Shown here: positions 59,839 through 64,000 of the stretch, one piece after another | How the letters are laid out: every line of letters begins with the position of its first letter | How positions within the stretch are numbered: the stretch's first letter is position 1 | From: JBBQNR01 sp963774075 | Lineage (GTDB): Bacteria > Actinomycetota > Thermoleophilia > Solirubrobacterales > JBBDJG01 | DNA: 64,000 nt | Direction: 5' to 3' | NCBI GenBank assembly: GCA_963774075.1 | Contig: CAVZDP010000005.1 | Location: forward strand, 434,001 to 498,000 | Made by a program: the position numbers and the translations under genes | The notes under the pieces: generated by a model | Seen by the model: only the letters and a program-made list of their open reading frames with translations | Database searches by the model: none | Told to the model about the DNA's origin: nothing

Positions 59839-60675
59839 TTACAGCCTTCGCGAATCCGCGCGCCGAACGAGATCCTGGAGGCGGTCGTCTCGCTCGAAAC
59901 GGGCGTCGAGCACCGGGTTCAAGAGGCCTCGGAGCGCCGACAGAGGCTTCCACCAGCGCGGGGCGACGATCCGTGGGGAGCGCCGCTCGACGCCGTGCAC
60001 GATCGCTTCTCCCGCCTTCGCCGGCTTCAACCGGCGTGACATGAAGCCCGGGTACATGTCCTCGAACTCGGCCGCGAGCGGGTCCGCGAAAGCGTTGCGG
60101 ACCATGTCGGTGTCGATGAAGCCGAAGTAGGCGACGCTGGCGCTCGCGCCGTACGGGGAGAGCTCTGCCCTCAGCGCGCGACCGAGCTGCTCGACGCCGG
60201 CTTTCGTGATCGCATAAGGAGATGCGAGTACACCGTTCATGAACGCGTAAACCGAGGCCACCACGACCACGTGGCCGCGTCGCTCGACGACCTGCGGCAG
60301 CGTGGCCCGCACAGTGCGCCACACGCCCAGGAGGTTGACGTCGATCACGCGCTCCCACGCCTCCGGGTCGACGCTGCGCATGGAGGCCGGCGGCGGCGCG
60401 ATCCCGGCGTTCGCAACGGGCACGTCGATGCCTCCGAAGCGATCGACGGTCGCCGCGACCGCCGACTCGACGGCGTCGCGATCGGTGACATCGCCCGAGA
60501 GCGCAAGAGTGCGCTCTCCTACGCCGGCAGCCGCGCGCTCGACCTCGGCGCCGTCGAGATCGAGCATCGCCACCGACGCCCCGCGGGCGTGCATCAGGCG
60601 GGCGGTCTCGAGTCCGATACCCCGCGCTGCGCCCGTGACGAAGGCGACCTTTCCCTGTAGTAGGTACCCGTTCAC
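59839..60675 (-). CDS. SDR-family oxidoreductase
   Basis: A 278-residue classical SDR with TGAARGIG (about 14-21), ANAGIA (about 88) and the YAITKAG catalytic Tyr/Lys (about 154-160). The C-terminal extension (about 230-278) is basic. It overlaps the upstream alpha/beta hydrolase gene by ATGA and is therefore in one unit with it. It probably acts on a lipid or secondary alcohol. Confidence 0.88.
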   Translation of the reverse strand: MNGYLLQGKVAFVTGAARGIGLETARLMHARGASVAMLDLDGAEVERAAAGVGERTLALSGDVTDRDAVESAVAATVDRFGGIDVPVANAGIAPPPASMRSVDPEAWERVIDVNLLGVWRTVRATLPQVVERRGHVVVVASVYAFMNGVLASPYAITKAGVEQLGRALRAELSPYGASASVAYFGFIDTDMVRNAFADPLAAEFEDMYPGFMSRRLKPAKAGEAIVHGVERRSPRIVAPRWWKPLSALRGLLNPVLDARFERDDRLQDLVRRADSRRL

Positions 60676-61538
60676 GGGCGCAACTGTCGCATGTCGGGGC
60701 TAGCCGGTGCTTCGGGCGCGGAGCGCTCGAGGTGGCCGAGGATCGCGCTCGCCGTCTGCTCCTCGGCATCGGTCGTCAGCAGGTGGCCGCAGGCGGGGAT
60801 CAGCTCGAGCCGAGCGCCGGGTATCAGCTCAGCGAGCTCGCGCCCGCGAGCGGGCGGCACGAGGGTGTCCTCGAGGCCGTGGACGACGAGCGTCGGCAGC
60901 CCTGCCAGCTCGCCGAGGCGCGCCCTCGTGTCGTGGCCGGCGATCGCCGCCATCTGCGCATAGAGGGTGAGAGGGGACGTGCCGTCGGCGATCCGCTGCT
61001 CGAGGTCCTCTCGCAAGCGATCCGGGCTGCTTCGAAGCGTCTCGCGCGCGTAGAGCGCCGGCGCGACGAGCGGGAAGGTGCGGCGGGCGCCGAGCAGCGG
61101 GCGCAGAGCCGCGGTGGCGAGCAGCCGCCACGGCGGCGCGCCGCTGCGACCGCCCGGGGTCGTGCAGGCGAGCGTCAGCGATCGCACCCGCTCGCGGCAG
61201 TCGAGGGCGACGTGCTGAGCGATCATCCCCCCCATCGAGGCGCCGATCACGTGCGCTGACGACACACCGGCCTCGTCGAGGACTGCGCAAGCGTCCGCGG
61301 CGAGGGAGCGCATGGTGAGCCCCGAACGCACGGCGGCCGAGCCGCCGGTGCCGCGGTTGTCGAACACGATCGTGCGATGGTGGCGGCTGATCCAGGGCAA
61401 GAGGCGAAACCACATCCGTGAGCTGGCCGCGAGTCCCATGATCATGAGCACGGGCTCGCCGGCTACCCCGGGTTCGAGTGGGCCCCGCTCGCTCCAGGCG
61501 ATGGTGCCGTCCTTCGTCATGCGCACCTCGCTCGTCAT
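60672..61538 (-). CDS. Alpha/beta hydrolase
   Basis: A roughly 288-residue hydrolase fold protein. Oxyanion/cap-strand VLMIMGLAASSRMW, nucleophile elbow GASMGGM (Ser near 98), acid Asp in HGLEDTLVP, and His in PACGHLLTTD near the C-terminus. It resembles small esterases and haloperoxidase-type hydrolases. The start is ATG 61538, or ATG 61520 six codons in (GAGG nearby). It diverges from the HSDL2-like SDR gene. Confidence 0.85.
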   Translation of the reverse strand: MTSEVRMTKDGTIAWSERGPLEPGVAGEPVLMIMGLAASSRMWFRLLPWISRHHRTIVFDNRGTGGSAAVRSGLTMRSLAADACAVLDEAGVSSAHVIGASMGGMIAQHVALDCRERVRSLTLACTTPGGRSGAPPWRLLATAALRPLLGARRTFPLVAPALYARETLRSSPDRLREDLEQRIADGTSPLTLYAQMAAIAGHDTRARLGELAGLPTLVVHGLEDTLVPPARGRELAELIPGARLELIPACGHLLTTDAEEQTASAILGHLERSAPEAPASPDMRQLRP

Positions 61539-61632
61539 GCTGTTACGGTCCGCCGCGTGGCCGATCGTCGCGTCAGTCATCCCCGGCATCATGCCGTACA
61601 TCACGGGCATTTCGTCAAAGGTTCTTGACGTG

Positions 61633-62463
61633 ATGGCGGGCACGCTCGAGGGCAAGACGCTCTTCATCTCGGGCGGGAGCCGCGGCATCGGCCTTGCGAT
61701 CGCGCTCCGCGCCGCTCGCGACGGGGCGAATGTGGCACTGATCGCGAAGACGGCCGAGCCCCATCCCAAGCTCGAGGGGACGGTCTTCACCGCTGCGGAG
61801 GAGATCGAGAAGGCGGGCGGCCAGGCGCTTCCGATCGTGGGCGACATCCGCGACGACGGTCAAGTCTTCGACGCCGTCGAAAGGACGGTCGAGCGCTTCG
61901 GCGGCATCGACGTCTGCGTCAACAACGCAAGCGCCATCAATCTCGTGGGCACCGAGGCGACCGAGATGAAGCGCTACGACCTGATGCAGGACATCAACGC
62001 GCGCGGCACGTTCGTGGTGAGCAAGGCCTGCATCCCGCATCTCCTGCGCGCGGGGAACCCGCACGTGCTGACGCTCTCGCCGCCGCTCGGCCTCGACCCG
62101 AAGTGGTTCAAGGGCCACGTCGCCTACACGATGGCCAAGTACGGGATGAGCATGTGCACGCTCGGGATGGCGGAGGAGTTCCGCGAGCAGGGCATCGCCT
62201 TCAACTCGCTGTGGCCGCGTACGATCATCGCCACCGCGGCCGTCCAGAACCTGCTCGGCGGCGATGAGGCGATGACGCGCTCGCGCAGCCCCGAGCTGGT
62301 CGCCGACGCGGCTCACGCGATCGTCAGTCGGCCGAGTCGCGATGCGACGGGCAACTTCTACCTCGCGGAGGACGTGCTCGCCGAGGAGGGGATCACGGAC
62401 TTCAGCCGCTACGCGTACGGCGGAGCCGAGGCCGACCTGATCCCGGACCTGTTCGTGGACTGA
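61633..62463 (+). CDS. HSDL2-like SDR-family oxidoreductase
   Basis: A 276-residue SDR with ISGGSRGIG (about 12-20), NNASAINLVGTEAT (about 95) and a YTMAKYGMSMC catalytic segment (Tyr near 157). Its sequence follows the hydroxysteroid-dehydrogenase-like-2 subgroup, which is linked to fatty-acid or sterol metabolism. ATG 61633 is used; the frame remains open upstream inside the divergent hydrolase gene. Confidence 0.87.
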   Translation: MAGTLEGKTLFISGGSRGIGLAIALRAARDGANVALIAKTAEPHPKLEGTVFTAAEEIEKAGGQALPIVGDIRDDGQVFDAVERTVERFGGIDVCVNNASAINLVGTEATEMKRYDLMQDINARGTFVVSKACIPHLLRAGNPHVLTLSPPLGLDPKWFKGHVAYTMAKYGMSMCTLGMAEEFREQGIAFNSLWPRTIIATAAVQNLLGGDEAMTRSRSPELVADAAHAIVSRPSRDATGNFYLAEDVLAEEGITDFSRYAYGGAEADLIPDLFVD

Positions 62464-62484
62464 GCGCCGCTCGTCGCGAGGCGC

Positions 62485-63069
62485 TTACTGGCTCGAGACG
62501 TCTTCCAGGTCGACGACGAAGATGAGAGGGGTGTCCGGTGGGATGTCGGGCGGGAAGCCCTGCGCTCCGTACGCGAGCTCGGCCGGGATGATCAGCTTGC
62601 GCCGGCCACCGGGCTTCATGCCGACGACGCCCTGATCCCAGCCGGGGATGACCTGGCCGGCGCCGAGCGGGAACTCGAACGGGTCACCGCGGCGCTTGCC
62701 GTTCCACGAAGCGTCGAACTCGCTCCCATCGTCGAAGAGGACGCCCACGTACTGCACGGCAACCGTATCGCCGCTCTTGGCCGCCGTGCCCTTGCCGACG
62801 ATCAGATCCTGGACCACGAGCTCCTCGGGAGGGTCGCCTTTGCCCTTCGCCACCGTGGGCTTGCGGTCGGGGTTCGCTTCACCGGCGGCGGGCTTCACCC
62901 TCTCGGCGCTCGGAGCGCCGCCAGAGTCTGCCGGCGGGATCGTCTCGGTCTGCTCGGTCGCCTGGGTCGTGGCCGCTTCGGTCGTGCTCTTCTCGTCGCC
63001 GCCGCACGCCGCCATGGCGATTGCGACAAGGGCGACGGCTGCCAGGAGACTGATCCTGAGGCGGGTCAT
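62485..63069 (-). CDS. FKBP-type peptidyl-prolyl isomerase lipoprotein
   Basis: A 194-residue extracytoplasmic lipoprotein. The signal ends in MAAC (Cys near 22), a Thr/Glu-rich linker reaches about 80, and an FKBP domain (about 90-192) carries VQYVGVLFDDGSEFDASW, QVIPGWDQGVVGMKPGGRRKL and AELAYGAQG. It catalyses proline isomerisation in exported proteins. ATG 63069. It diverges from recQ. Confidence 0.92.
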   Translation of the reverse strand: MTRLRISLLAAVALVAIAMAACGGDEKSTTEAATTQATEQTETIPPADSGGAPSAERVKPAAGEANPDRKPTVAKGKGDPPEELVVQDLIVGKGTAAKSGDTVAVQYVGVLFDDGSEFDASWNGKRRGDPFEFPLGAGQVIPGWDQGVVGMKPGGRRKLIIPAELAYGAQGFPPDIPPDTPLIFVVDLEDVSSQ

Positions 63070-63139
63070 GAGGGATGGAAGAGTAGCGGGGCGGCTTTGA
63101 GTCGGTGGCGGGGAGACCCAGCCGGTCCTGCGCCGCGCG

Positions 63140-63152
63140 TAGGCTAGGCGGC
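63140..63152 (+). promoter_or_regulatory. Leaderless -10 box of recQ
   Basis: TAGGCT (63140-63145) ends seven bases before ATG 63153. Confidence 0.5.

Positions 63153-64000
<848 letters not shown>

Overview
The window is 64 kb of very GC-rich, densely coded DNA with frequent GTG and TTG starts and many genes whose -10 box lies only 6-9 bases before the start codon (leaderless transcripts). This, with twin-arginine and lipoprotein signals and large cyclase/AAA/TPR regulators, points to an actinobacterium. A C-terminal module shared by two secreted enzymes, and the general gene content, suggest the Thermoleophilia (Solirubrobacterales/Gaiellales-like). That placement is inference, since no rRNA or tRNA gene is present. 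No CRISPR array, prophage or insertion sequence was seen, and the window reads as ordinary chromosome.

Layout. 0.1-6.2 kb: two secreted enzymes, a penicillin-acylase-type hydrolase and a PQQ-type sugar dehydrogenase with a PKD domain, which end in the same roughly 210-residue module. 6.3-8.8 kb: thiolase, NYN-domain protein and tandem-DUF427 protein. 8.9-13.7 kb: ECF-like sigma factor with a coupled small partner, a cyclase-AAA-TPR regulator and a cyclodeaminase-like protein. 13.7-14.2 kb: no conventional gene, but two tandem structured RNA units, each carrying the same five-codon ORF (M-G-Y-R-N) followed by a strong terminator. 14.2-20.3 kb: secreted proteins, a Tat small subunit with a GMC oxidoreductase, a lipoprotein, an SGNH hydrolase and a catalase-family protein. 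20.3-25.1 kb (minus strand): SRPBCC, a VGSA/Cys-repeat protein, SCP2-like, a cyclase, and a DyP peroxidase with a partner. 25.2-32.4 kb: AAA regulator, a second catalase-family protein coupled to a fatty-acid desaturase, and a membrane metallophosphoesterase. 32.4-38.5 kb: TetR, an anchored HExxH protein, GH10 xylanase, MerR and a polytopic membrane protein. 38.5-45.5 kb: thioesterase, STAS and MEDS/ATPase switch, an ABC exporter whose ATPase carries a cyclic-nucleotide-binding domain, MreB and small membrane proteins. 45.8-49.9 kb: P450, a frameshifted patatin and an FGGY kinase. 50-57 kb: FadR-type regulator and a gamma-glutamyl amine catabolism operon (APC permease, glutamine-synthetase-like ligase, C26 hydrolase, aldehyde dehydrogenase, SDR). 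57-64 kb: glutamine amidotransferase, small proteins, SGNH hydrolase, SDRs, alpha/beta hydrolase, FKBP lipoprotein and the start of recQ.

Themes that connect genes: oxidative and lipid chemistry (two short catalases, DyP, desaturase, P450, thiolase, SDRs); nucleotide second-messenger signalling (two class III cyclases and a cNMP-binding ABC ATPase); and partner-switch or sigma control. The most unusual signal is the pair of RNA units encoding MGYRN at 13.7-14.2 kb. Other notable points are the single-base frameshift in the patatin gene, the shared C-terminal module, the hexad-repeat Cys protein, and a small dispersed hairpin repeat placed near promoters.
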